A program made the translations under genes and the position numbers. The notes beneath the pieces were generated by a model. The model was not told the DNA's origin. It worked only from the letters and a program-made list of their open reading frames with translations, and ran no database searches. From Lysinibacillus sp. G4S2 (GTDB lineage Bacteria; Bacillota; Bacilli; Bacillales_A; Planococcaceae), in assembly GCF_030348505.1 (NCBI RefSeq), contig NZ_JAUCFJ010000002.1, positions 4,344,001 through 4,408,000 on the forward strand: DNA of 64,000 bases, in the 5' to 3' direction. Positions within the stretch are counted from its first letter, which is position 1. The number at the start of each line of letters is the position of its first letter. Shown here piece after piece: positions 21,053 through 30,599 of the stretch.

Positions 21053-22596
21053 GATTCTATTTGTCTGGCTGGTGGTTCTTTCCGTCACTTTGGCGGTTCT
21101 ATCCACGATTTCGGCGGTTCTATCCACGACTTTGGCGTTTCTATCCGTCACTTCGACGGTTCTATCGTTCGCTTTGATGATTCTATCCGTCGTTCTGGCG
21201 GTTCTTTCCGTCGTTTTGATGATTCTATCCGTCGCTTGCGGTTCTTTCCGTCGCTCTGGCAATTCTATCCGTCGCTTGCGGTTCTTTCCGTCGCTCTGGC
21301 AATTCTATCCGTCGCTTCAATAGTCCTATCCGTCGCTTTGATAATTCTATCCGTCGCTCTGGCGATTCTTTCCGTCACTTGCGATTTTAGATTTCATTAG
21401 GAACTTCTCAATTCCAATAAAAAAAATCGCCTTAGCTGGCGATTTTTTTAGGCTTATGTGATTCTATCTGTCACTTCGATAATCCTATCCGTCGTTTTAA
21501 CTGTTCTTTCCGTCACTTCGACGGTTCTATCCGTCGCTTTGATGATTCTATCCGGCATTCTGGCTGTTCTTTCCGTCACTTTGATGATTCTATCCGTCGT
21601 TCTGGCTGTTCTTTCCGTCGCTTTGATGATTCTATCCGTCACTTCGGCGATTCTATCCACGACTTTGGCTGTTCTATCCGCCACTTTGCGTTCTATCCGT
21701 CACTTCGACGGTTCTATCCTTCGCTTTGATGATTCTATCCGTCGTTCTGGCTGTTCTTTCCATCACTTTGATGATTCTATCCGTCGCTTTGGCGATTCTA
21801 TCCACGATTTTGGCTACTCTATCCACGACTTTAGCGTTTCTATCCACGTCTTTGGCTGTTCTATCCACGACTTTAGCGTTTCTATCCACGATTTTGGCTG
21901 TTCTATCCACGACTTTAGCGTTTCTATCCACGACTTTGGCTGTTCTATCCGCCACTTTGCGTTCTTTCCGTCGCTCTGGCTCTTCTATCCGTCACTTCGA
22001 CTATTCTTTCCGTCGCTTTGACTGCTCTATCCGCCACTTCGGCGATTCTATCCACGACTTCAGCTATTCTATCCACGACTTTGACGGTTCTATCCACGAT
22101 TTCGGCTGTTCTATCCACGACTTTGGCGTTTCTATCCACGATTTTGGCTGTTCTATCCACGATTTCGGCGTTTCTATCCACGACTTTGGCGTTTCTATCC
22201 ACGTCTTCGGCTGTTCTATCCGTCGTTTTGATAATTCTATCCGTCGTTCTGGCGATTCTATCCGTCGTTTTGATGACCCTATCCGTCGCTTGCGATTTTA
22301 TCCGTCGTTTTGATAATCCTATCCGTCGCTCTGGCTGTTCTATCCGTCACTTTGATGATTCTATCCGTCACTTGCGGTTCTATCCGTCGTTTTGATAATT
22401 CTTTCCGTCGTTTTGATAATTCTTTCCGTCGCTTTGATAATCCTATCCGTCGCTCTGGCTATTCCATCTGTCACTTCAACTATTTTTTCTCGCTTTGACT
22501 GCTCTATCCGCCACTTTGGCTATTCTATCCACGATTTCGGCTGCTCTATCCGCCACTTCAGTGTTTCTATCCACGACTTTGCTGCTCTGCCCGTCA
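21053..22596. repeat. Large 21-bp-period tandem array (about 70 units)
   Basis: Units of the form TTCTATCCGTCGCTTTGATGA and variants (TATCCACGACTTTGGC, TTCCGTCGCTCTGGCTG) run for about 1.5 kb at 21-bp steps with a few 19-bp units. It is interrupted at 21395-21450 by a second copy of the gltC end plus terminator. Because 21 is a multiple of three, long frames exist on both strands (minus strand heptads like DRTAKVV, plus strand heptads such as ILSVVLA), but they have no ribosome sites and overlap in conflicting frames; treated as non-coding. Confidence 0.9.
21399..21449 (+). repeat. Second copy of gltC 3' end plus terminator
   Basis: GAACTTCTCAATTCCAATAA followed by the AATCGCC/GGCGATT terminator hairpin. 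Compared with the gltC end, twelve bases (TTTCACGCCTTT) are absent. Confidence 0.85.
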
Positions 22597-23643
22597 CTCC
22601 GCTGATTGTTTGCCAATCCATTGTAACGTTTTTGAGCTTAGACCTCCGGCGCGCCATAAAACAACGTCATGATAGCTTTTCTTTTGCACATAGGCTGTCC
22701 ATTGTTCAAGCGTTTCCTGATCGGCGTACCAGATTTCATGCGTAACATTTTGTTCATCTAAATAGGTGAAATATGCTGCACCACTTGCTTTGTCGCGTTG
22801 TTTAACTGCTTTCGTTTTGTTCAGTAATTCCTCTGCCTCTATCTCTGTTAAAGCAACTGTTTTGCCTTGATTCATCCATTCAAATCCGCCCGTTGCAAAG
22901 GCAATTGCTAAGTTTTGATTGGACTTCCCAATTTTTTTTAGTAAGTCATCTAAAAATGAAAAAGTTGCCTTTGCACCTGGACCACTATGATATCCGTGCA
23001 CATTATAAGCCATCACTGTATAGTTAGGTCCATCTGGTAATTTCACTTTAAATGGGAAGCGGGGCTCTAGTACGACATGTAATGATATATCCTTTTTCGA
23101 TAGCTGTTTATACAGTTCCTCTAAGAAAAGTACATACTTAGGGATGTCCTCTTTAGCTATCTTTTCATAATCAATTTCAATACCATCCACGTCATACTGT
23201 TCAACAACCTGCATAATATTATCGATATGTTGTTGCCTTGATGACGTATCTTGTAACAATCGATGCAATAACGCACTATCCTTCTGAACAGAAGGGGAGT
23301 TATCTGTAATATAATCGTTAATTAACGTTAGTATAATATTATGCGTTTCATTAAATTGTTGCTGTGTTTGTTTTAACATTTCTATCGCATCTTCCGTTAA
23401 TAATAATTGATCATTACTATTAAAATAAGCACCAAAAACGCGAATATCCTGTAAGCCCTGTTGTGAATTTTTCACATCCTCGATGGCAGAGTTTTTTTGC
23501 CATTCGGGTAACCATATGGATAATTGAAGCTTGTTTTTATTCTTCAACCCTTCTTTCACCTCAACAGGTGCTTCTTTGCTATCACTACAAGCTGTGATAA
23601 TTAGTAGCAGTGTTATACAGATAAACCCCAAAATTTTTTTCAC
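22594..23643 (-). CDS. Lipoprotein with GH18-like catalytic motif
   Basis: 349 residues, GTG start. Lipoprotein signal peptide with a cysteine near residue 19 (LLLIITAC). The VDGIEIDYE segment near residue 150 matches the GH18 DxxDxDxE catalytic signature, and YTVMAYNVHGYHSGPGA fits a later barrel strand. Probably an extracellular glycosidase acting on an amino-sugar polymer. Last gene of the exopolysaccharide block; its stop codon lies in the edge of the 21-bp array. Substrate not known. Confidence 0.7.
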   Translation of the reverse strand: MKKILGFICITLLLIITACSDSKEAPVEVKEGLKNKNKLQLSIWLPEWQKNSAIEDVKNSQQGLQDIRVFGAYFNSNDQLLLTEDAIEMLKQTQQQFNETHNIILTLINDYITDNSPSVQKDSALLHRLLQDTSSRQQHIDNIMQVVEQYDVDGIEIDYEKIAKEDIPKYVLFLEELYKQLSKKDISLHVVLEPRFPFKVKLPDGPNYTVMAYNVHGYHSGPGAKATFSFLDDLLKKIGKSNQNLAIAFATGGFEWMNQGKTVALTEIEAEELLNKTKAVKQRDKASGAAYFTYLDEQNVTHEIWYADQETLEQWTAYVQKKSYHDVVLWRAGGLSSKTLQWIGKQSAE

Positions 23644-23664
23644 TTGAATCTAGATCCCCCCGAT

Positions 23665-25416
23665 TTAGAAGGTTTCAATAAAGAAGTCAACAACGTTATT
23701 AAATAAGGTCATCGTTTTATGTTTTACTTTATCGAAATTCGTGTATTGGTTAGTAAAAAGTGTATGATCGTTAACATCGGTAATCAATATATTTTCGATG
23801 ATTGTATCGTAAATATCATCTGCATACTGTTCATGCGAAGTTTCTTTTTTGCTGAACAACGCGCCAAATCCAATTTGTGATCCTTGAATATCAGGATTTA
23901 CTTGAATTGTCTTAGATAATTCCTTATCTATATCTATTTTTATTTTATCCTTATTGACAGCAATGTTAAATTCTCTTGTTTTTGTTAGGTTTCTTGGGTA
24001 CTCTTCCTCATCAATTCTAGAGCCTTTTTGCGTATCCTGATAATCGTATACGGTAGCCTTATTAAATGCATACTCTTCTTCATTCCACTGTATTTCATTT
24101 AAAGGAAAACGCTCCTTCTCTACAACACCTGCTCCTGGTAATTTTTCCGAAACAACAATCTCATTATCTATTAGCGCTATTCTAATATAACTATTATTTT
24201 TTTCATCATAGTTTAAATAAATAGATTGTTGTCCAACGACATTCCCTTTAAAAGCGAAGTTTATATTATATTGCTCTGGAAGTTCTTCCTTTAATAGTAT
24301 CCGCCCCTCACTAGATGGTGCTGATGTTATAGTAATCTCATTCTCTTCAAATTCTGCGGCACTATTAATGACAGACCATTCTTTTGCCCGTTCATGGTCC
24401 CCGACTTCAAATTCAACATTTTGCTTACTTGCTTGACGGATCTTCATCATCACATGATTTGTAGACCAATACGGCGATACTTGTAATCTACTTAAGTTGT
24501 AAAGATCTGCATCCGCATCATTATATGCCCCTCGCTCCAAATTAAAATGCATGCTAAACATATCCTTAATTTGCTTATCATTCGTACTTTCTACTAATGG
24601 ATCCATACTATTATAAAGTGAGTTTGCATGCATGATGGCATATGCCTTAGGAACCTCTCCTAATTCCTCCTCATAAATATCATTCATTAGCTTGTAATCT
24701 TTCTGAATACGTTTTTCCATTTCTTGTCGTGTTTCACTCGGAATCATATATTGATTGCGGACGAAATCCATTAAATAATGATTATAATATTCGATAGTCG
24801 TTTTATTCGACACATTATTTTCATCTATCACACCTAAAGACTGTCCTTTATCGTTATAGATATTTATATATGTCAGACGGTACCCATTAGAACCCAACTC
24901 CCAGTATCCACTTTCCTCCATGAGTAATAAATCTTCCGGCTTTAAAAATTTATTATCACGTGTGTCCATTTTATTGGCGTACGTAAACATCGTTGCATTA
25001 TAATTTAAATCTTCCATAATGTTTTGAGCGAATATACTAGAATCTGTACGGCCATCTTCAAATGATAAATACAACGCTTTTTCTGGCAATGGTTTGTTTT
25101 TCTGATAAAAGTCTAAAACATCCTGCTGCGTAATTGTTTGATAGCCCTGACTTTCAAGTAATGCTAGTTGTTTTTTTAAATTCTCTTTAGATACGTATTT
25201 AGGAGATTCACCTCTGCTCACACCAAAATACGATAATGCGATGAAACCATCTTTATTTTCTAAAGGAACTGTTTCCTCCACCTTTTTTTCTGTTAAAAAT
25301 ACTACACGAAATAAAATAACCGCTAAAAATACAACGATTATCAATTGAATAATGGATCGTATTACTTTCCTTCGATTTTTTTTAGCTGGATTTAATACAA
25401 TATTTTTTTCACTCAT
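23665..25416 (-). CDS. Membrane-anchored polysaccharide deacetylase-like protein
   Basis: 583 residues. Basic N terminus, one membrane segment near residues 19-41, then a deacetylase-like barrel (LPEKALYLSFEDGRTDSSIFAQNI; SFEDG in place of the usual TFDDG) and a C-terminal beta-rich region of about 230 residues that may bind glycan. This layout recalls PgaB/IcaB-type modifying enzymes. With the first metal Asp replaced by Glu, activity is uncertain. Its ATG overlaps the stop of the upstream GT2 gene. Confidence 0.65.
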   Translation of the reverse strand: MSEKNIVLNPAKKNRRKVIRSIIQLIIVVFLAVILFRVVFLTEKKVEETVPLENKDGFIALSYFGVSRGESPKYVSKENLKKQLALLESQGYQTITQQDVLDFYQKNKPLPEKALYLSFEDGRTDSSIFAQNIMEDLNYNATMFTYANKMDTRDNKFLKPEDLLLMEESGYWELGSNGYRLTYINIYNDKGQSLGVIDENNVSNKTTIEYYNHYLMDFVRNQYMIPSETRQEMEKRIQKDYKLMNDIYEEELGEVPKAYAIMHANSLYNSMDPLVESTNDKQIKDMFSMHFNLERGAYNDADADLYNLSRLQVSPYWSTNHVMMKIRQASKQNVEFEVGDHERAKEWSVINSAAEFEENEITITSAPSSEGRILLKEELPEQYNINFAFKGNVVGQQSIYLNYDEKNNSYIRIALIDNEIVVSEKLPGAGVVEKERFPLNEIQWNEEEYAFNKATVYDYQDTQKGSRIDEEEYPRNLTKTREFNIAVNKDKIKIDIDKELSKTIQVNPDIQGSQIGFGALFSKKETSHEQYADDIYDTIIENILITDVNDHTLFTNQYTNFDKVKHKTMTLFNNVVDFFIETF

Positions 25417-27278
25417 TCCCTCTCACCCATTTTTCTAATTTTTAGAATCGAAATTCGGGATTTTCGTAATTTTTGTTTTTCTAATTTCTTTTCTTTGGCC
25501 ATGACATCTTGAGGTGTTTCTCTCGTACCCCATGTTGATTTCCAAAATGTAACCCATGCAACAGGCATTTGCCACAGCAAAATAAATTCATAAAAAAGTA
25601 CAAAGATAAAGCCAAATGCCCACAACTTACTTCTTCTAAAGAAAAGATGGGCCAAGCTCATTAGCATTGACATCAATAACAAGCCTATTAAAAATGTGGT
25701 TGGAAAAACGCCATGCATAATTGGCACATAAATTAGATTGTAAACAACAACAATAGGAGCTGCTATTGGTACGATTAACCCGATAATGAAGAAAAGAAAC
25801 ATGAAAGGTTCCTTTTTCCACATAAATAAAAATGCTCGTAACGATTCGCGTAGCCATGATCGTTTCCATCTCATTTGTTGAGATAAAAAGACTTTTGTAT
25901 CTGAAGGAACAATTGTAGAACATACAGCATTGTCCTGATATCCTGTTCGATGTGTTTTTAAAATATAGTTTGTCATACTGCGATCATCCCCGAATGTCGC
26001 AGGCTGTCCAAGAAATTTTTGATTTAACCATGCTGTCTCATTTTTCAAAATAAGCTCTTTTCGATAACATGCTAATGGTCCAGATAAGCAAGTTACTGTA
26101 TCAAACCAAGACTCAGCAGCTTTCATTATCCGAAAGGCTATATAATAGCGAACTGTTTGCAATTTTGTCAGAGCATTTGTAAATTTATTTTCAACCTCTG
26201 TTCTTCCAGCCACACCGCCCATTTTAGGATCTTGGAAAGGCTGCACTAAATTTCGAATAGCATGAGGTTCTAAAAAACTATCTGAATCTACGAAAACGAC
26301 TAAATCGTGTTTAGCAAGATGCACTCCTGCCACTAAAGCCTCACGTTTCCCACCATTTTGAGGTAGCTTATGAAAACTTAAGCGATTCTTTGTTTTAAAT
26401 CGCTCACCCTCATTATGAATAAAGTCAATCATTTCTTTTGCTTTTTCCTCAGTTCTATCTGTTGAATAATCATCTACTACAATAACCTCTAATTTATCTA
26501 CAGGGTAATACTGATTCATACAGCTTAAAACTGTTCTATGAATCCATTGTTCTTCGTTAAACACTGGTATAATAATAGAAACGCCTGGTTCAAAATTAGG
26601 ATTTATCGGTACATTCCTATAGAAAATACCGAATAAATATCTACTTAAAAGAAATGTTGCGGCAATAATACTATATAGATATAGGAATTTATTAAATTTG
26701 AAATAAATAACACTTTCAGCCCTCATTAACATAACAATAAGAGAAACAATCAATAGAAATAGACTTGCCACAAAGATTGATAGACCCCAACGTTTTTTAG
26801 TCATATAGTCATTTAAATGCTGTAAAAATTCACATGCATAATAGCACCTAGTTACGCCATCTACTTCTTTCGTAAAATGACGCACGACTTTCGCCTTTAT
26901 TTTTACTCTAGATTCATAGCCCTCCGGCATCGCACCACCAGGTATAGTGAATTTCATCGTTATAATTTCATTTATTAATAAATTATTAGGACTATCTGAA
27001 TATATAAGAATACCTGTAACTGAAATATCCTCTGCGTAATATTTATCACTAACCTTTTGCTTACCTCTTTTAATTTGCACTTCAAAATTAGTTTTATAGC
27101 GTAAACTTAACTGCTGTAAACAGTAAATTTCATTGACATCTGTAGGATCGATTTCCTCTTTTTGATAAGAAGCACCTCGGCGGTTAACGAGACTTCGTAC
27201 ATTTTCTGGATCAGGAATATTCGATAAAATTCGTCGATCAGAGCGTGGTATCGTTAAAACCTCTTTTTTCTCATTCAT
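25413..27278 (-). CDS. GT2 polysaccharide synthase with N-terminal PilZ domain
   Basis: 621 residues from ATG 27278; a TTG three codons earlier overlapping the upstream stop is possible. Residues 50-155 are PilZ-like with DISVTG (84-89), but the preceding arginine motif reads RYKTN (60-64), so c-di-GMP binding is uncertain. Then two membrane segments (165-186, 200-220), a processive GT2 domain (SIIIPVFNEEQ, VVVDDYSTD, FVDSDS, GDDRSM, QQMRWKRSW) and four or more C-terminal membrane segments. It would polymerise and extrude a polysaccharide. BcsA carries PilZ at the C-terminal side; here it is first. Confidence 0.85.
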   Translation of the reverse strand: MNEKKEVLTIPRSDRRILSNIPDPENVRSLVNRRGASYQKEEIDPTDVNEIYCLQQLSLRYKTNFEVQIKRGKQKVSDKYYAEDISVTGILIYSDSPNNLLINEIITMKFTIPGGAMPEGYESRVKIKAKVVRHFTKEVDGVTRCYYACEFLQHLNDYMTKKRWGLSIFVASLFLLIVSLIVMLMRAESVIYFKFNKFLYLYSIIAATFLLSRYLFGIFYRNVPINPNFEPGVSIIIPVFNEEQWIHRTVLSCMNQYYPVDKLEVIVVDDYSTDRTEEKAKEMIDFIHNEGERFKTKNRLSFHKLPQNGGKREALVAGVHLAKHDLVVFVDSDSFLEPHAIRNLVQPFQDPKMGGVAGRTEVENKFTNALTKLQTVRYYIAFRIMKAAESWFDTVTCLSGPLACYRKELILKNETAWLNQKFLGQPATFGDDRSMTNYILKTHRTGYQDNAVCSTIVPSDTKVFLSQQMRWKRSWLRESLRAFLFMWKKEPFMFLFFIIGLIVPIAAPIVVVYNLIYVPIMHGVFPTTFLIGLLLMSMLMSLAHLFFRRSKLWAFGFIFVLFYEFILLWQMPVAWVTFWKSTWGTRETPQDVMAKEKKLEKQKLRKSRISILKIRKMGERE

Positions 27279-27283
27279 GATTA

Positions 27284-28714
27284 TCAATTCACTTCCTTAC
27301 TTGAATCTTCTTCAATCCAAGTCGACATTTTTGCAAAACTATATCCATCTTTTTGCAGTTTTTCAATGATTACTGGTAGTGCCTCAACTGTTTTTGTACC
27401 GTCTAAAACGTGCATAACAATTACCTTTCCTGGACCAACCCTACTCATCACACGATTATAAATATCTGAAACGGTATATTCTAAATTCCAATCAAATGAT
27501 GCTATATCGTACAGAGCAATCGATTTGACACCTGTTGCGGCAATAATTTTCGCTGATTCTTCATTAAGAGCACCTTTATTTGGTCTGAAATACAGCAAAG
27601 GTTCTTCCTGTAAGGCATATGTTAGCGCCCTATGTGCCATTACGACATCCTCTTGTAGTTCCTCCGGTGTCATTGTTGTAACATCAAGGTGATTATAAGA
27701 GTGACTTGCAACCTCATGACCTCTCTCAACAATTAATCGCGCTAATTGTGGATCCTTCTCCACTCCTTTACCAATTAAAAAGAATGTGGATTTAACGTTA
27801 TACTTATCAAGAACATCCAAAATTTCTTTAACTCTCTCCTCACTCGCCCAATCATCAAAGGTTAAAGCAATTTCTTTTTTGGAGGTATTTTTACGGTAGA
27901 AAATATTTGGTTTAACATTTTTGTAATCCGGATTTATTTTAATAGCGTCATAGCCTTCAATTTCCTCTAACGATTTTACTAAATATTGTTCATCTAATAC
28001 GTCTGTTAATGTAGAGAAAGCATATCCTTTTTCTTCTCCTAATTGAGACAATAGTGGTACAACATCAATAATCGCAGGATTAATGTACGTGTTTAAATGA
28101 ATGACAGATCCACTGTTGATAAAACGACGAATATAATCTAGTATTTCCTCAGCACTTTGCATATTTCGATCTTTCGGATTAATGGAAGATTCTACGACTC
28201 CCTTCATATTGAGCGTTTTCGTTGCTAAACGCATGTTGTCAGTTGAATCACCAGAACGACTGCGAACGTATTTTGGTGTATAACCTAATTGCTCTTCAAA
28301 AACTTCATTCGCTAAATAAATCTCTTTATAAGTTTCTTCATAATTTAAATCAGTCATATCAGAAAACGTCAACGTACCATTTTCTACCTCATGACCTCTG
28401 GCTAAAATGTCCTTCACTAACTCAGGATCCTGTGCCACTCGCGTACCTTCTACAAAAAATGTTGCCTTCATGTTAAATTGATCTAATACCTTTAATAGTT
28501 TCTGCATTGTTTCATTGTCTGCAAGCCCATTAAAAGTTAACGCTACTTTTGGACTAAGAATACTTGCATGACTATAAATATCACTCATCGTTCCATCATG
28601 TTCTTTTATCTCGATTGCTGAATCAACTGGTTTAGCTTGATTAGTTTGAGCAGACGTTTGACACCCAGTTAAAAATAAAATGAATAATAGACTACATAAT
28701 TTTAGTCGTCTCAT
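27284..28714 (-). CDS. Lipoprotein with two polysaccharide deacetylase domains
   Basis: 476 residues; lipoprotein signal with cysteine near residue 18 (LFLTGC). Two NodB-type domains in tandem: about residues 50-225 and 275-465. The second keeps TFDDWAS and HSYNHLD metal ligands and the later RPNKGAL segment; the first has TFNGLAD and ENGTLTF in these places and appears catalytically dead. Probably de-N-acetylates the exopolysaccharide or peptidoglycan outside the cell. Between the dehydrogenase and the PilZ-GT2 in one transcript. Confidence 0.85.
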   Translation of the reverse strand: MRRLKLCSLLFILFLTGCQTSAQTNQAKPVDSAIEIKEHDGTMSDIYSHASILSPKVALTFNGLADNETMQKLLKVLDQFNMKATFFVEGTRVAQDPELVKDILARGHEVENGTLTFSDMTDLNYEETYKEIYLANEVFEEQLGYTPKYVRSRSGDSTDNMRLATKTLNMKGVVESSINPKDRNMQSAEEILDYIRRFINSGSVIHLNTYINPAIIDVVPLLSQLGEEKGYAFSTLTDVLDEQYLVKSLEEIEGYDAIKINPDYKNVKPNIFYRKNTSKKEIALTFDDWASEERVKEILDVLDKYNVKSTFFLIGKGVEKDPQLARLIVERGHEVASHSYNHLDVTTMTPEELQEDVVMAHRALTYALQEEPLLYFRPNKGALNEESAKIIAATGVKSIALYDIASFDWNLEYTVSDIYNRVMSRVGPGKVIVMHVLDGTKTVEALPVIIEKLQKDGYSFAKMSTWIEEDSSKEVN

Positions 28715-28731
28715 TTCAAAAAAATCTCCCC

Positions 28732-30057
28732 TTATAATTTGTAATAATTTTCACTTTTAAATAAATAATGGGTATTGCGTGTATCAAAAATTAAAGCAGC
28801 ATATTGATCAATCAATGAATATTCAATAGGTGTATGATTCGTTAAAATGACTACAGCATCTGCTTTTTGAACTAATTCTTTTGTAAGTGACACTGTGTTA
28901 AACCTGTAATTACCAACTGTAAATGTTTCAATAAATGGATCAACAACATTTAGGCCACACTGCTTGTCCTTTAATTTGTCAATAACATGCAGTGCTGGTG
29001 ATTCACGAAAATCATTAATATCTGGCTTATACGTGACTCCAATCACTAGAATCTCCGCGTCACCTATCTCTTTCTCCTGCGCATTTAAGTAATTTTCTAG
29101 TCTTTCAACAACAAAGCTTGGCATGGAAACATTAATTTTATCTGCCGTCTCGATTAATGTTGCAGAAATACCATGTTGCTGACCAGCCCATAATAAATAT
29201 TTAGGGTCCACCGGTATGCAATGACCACCAACTCCAGGGCCGGGAGCAAATGGCATAAAACCATAAGGCTTTGTTGAAGCTGCTTCAATAACTTCCCACA
29301 CATCAACATCCATCTTATGGCAAATCTGACTTAATTCATTGACGAGAGCAATATTAATTTGACGAAACGTATTTTCTAATAACTTTTCCATTTCAGCAAC
29401 CTTTGGACTTGTTACAGCAAACACATTTGTATTAATCACTGTTTCATAAAAATGCTTGGAAACTTCTAAACAAGCTGCTGATATGCCGCCAACTACTTTA
29501 GGCGTATTCGAAACTGAAAAATTTAAGTTTCCAGGGTCCACACGTTCAGGAGAATAAGCTAAAAATATATCCTGCCCAATAACAAAATTGCTTTTTTCTA
29601 AGATTGGTTTAACGATCTCTTCTGTTGTTCCAGGGTAAGTTGTACTTTCAAGAATAATTAAAGTATTGGAGGACATGTTTTGTTCGACTGCATTGGCTGC
29701 GTCTACAATATATGAAATATTAGGTGTTCCATCTGCAGTCGTAGGCGTCGGTACACAAATAATAATGACATCTACATATGCAAGTTTAGAAAAATCATTT
29801 GTCGGCTCAAACTTCTCTTCATTAACTGCTTTTTCAATGATTGCATTAGACATATCAGCAATATAGCTATCACCGCTTCTTAATTTAGAAATTTTTTCAT
29901 CGTCCTTATCGAATCCAATTACTTGAAAACCCTTATTAACGATTTGCAACGCAAGTGGGAGCCCTACATAACCAAGTCCAACAACTCCAATTGTTGCCTT
30001 TCTTATTTCGATTTTTTTTGATAAATCTAACTCTAGCGACTCAATTCTGATCCCCAT
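28732..30057 (-). CDS. Nucleotide-sugar dehydrogenase (UDP-ManNAc/UDP-GlcNAc 6-dehydrogenase type)
   Basis: 441 residues from ATG 30057 with AAGGGG nine bases upstream. NAD-binding GLGYVGLPLA near residue 28, ILESTTYPGTT, the SPERVDPG loop and the catalytic cysteine in PGPGVGGHCIPVDPKYL match UDP-glucose/UDP-HexNAc dehydrogenases, nearer WecC/VipA than TuaD. Makes a uronic acid precursor by two-step oxidation. First gene of a five-gene run ending at 22594, so the polymer probably contains an acidic sugar (inference). Confidence 0.9.
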   Translation of the reverse strand: MGIRIESLELDLSKKIEIRKATIGVVGLGYVGLPLALQIVNKGFQVIGFDKDDEKISKLRSGDSYIADMSNAIIEKAVNEEKFEPTNDFSKLAYVDVIIICVPTPTTADGTPNISYIVDAANAVEQNMSSNTLIILESTTYPGTTEEIVKPILEKSNFVIGQDIFLAYSPERVDPGNLNFSVSNTPKVVGGISAACLEVSKHFYETVINTNVFAVTSPKVAEMEKLLENTFRQINIALVNELSQICHKMDVDVWEVIEAASTKPYGFMPFAPGPGVGGHCIPVDPKYLLWAGQQHGISATLIETADKINVSMPSFVVERLENYLNAQEKEIGDAEILVIGVTYKPDINDFRESPALHVIDKLKDKQCGLNVVDPFIETFTVGNYRFNTVSLTKELVQKADAVVILTNHTPIEYSLIDQYAALIFDTRNTHYLFKSENYYKL

Positions 30058-30538
30058 AAACAATTTCCCCTTCGTCTAAAATTAGTAATTTTTAACAACG
30101 CACCCAAAAAACTACTCTGCAATAGCTAATTCCATTTACATTTCCTTCTTTTTCCAATACTCCCCCTCATCTTCACGCACACCCTTAGTCATTTAATCCC
30201 TAAATTCGGGATATATACCTATAAGATAAATACATAGTACCAAGTTAAACTAAACGTTTTCTAAACAAATTCTACATAAGGAGTAAAAATAACTACAAAA
30301 ACATGAATTTTTCTAGATAAACACACAACACATTCCTTTAGAACTATACATTTTATGATAAATTTCTACATAAACTCGTACTATTATTAATTTTTCCACA
30401 AATAAAACTGTAACTATTTGTCGGAAACTTTTTTATCTTAAATAACTAGGGAATCGGATTAATTATTAGAAATGTACTCGTTAGCTTTTTATCAATGGAA
30501 TTAGCATTGAAGATTATCATCTAATATAGTTTTAGACT
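30058..30538. other. AT-rich upstream region of the dehydrogenase-led operon
   Basis: About 480 very AT-rich bases without frames; must contain the operon promoter. The stretch around 30185-30260 has TTGGTA (minus strand) with A/T-rich -10 candidates, not decisive. Confidence 0.35.
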
Positions 30539-30544
30539 GCATTA

Positions 30545-30593
30545 CGAACTTCTCAATTCCAATAAAAAAAATCGCCATTGCTGGCGATTTTTT
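30545..30593 (+). repeat. Third copy of gltC 3' end plus terminator
   Basis: GAACTTCTCAATTCCAATAA followed by AATCGCC attgct GGCGATTTTTT; not attached to any gene here and immediately followed by the second 21-bp array. Confidence 0.85.
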
Positions 30594-30599
30594 GGGGCT

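Noticed and set aside
21047..22498. Possible heptad-repeat (coiled coil-like) proteins, such as DRTAKVV repeats
   Set aside because: The 21-bp period keeps frames open by arithmetic; 19-bp units break them, starts lack ribosome sites and both strands are equally open.
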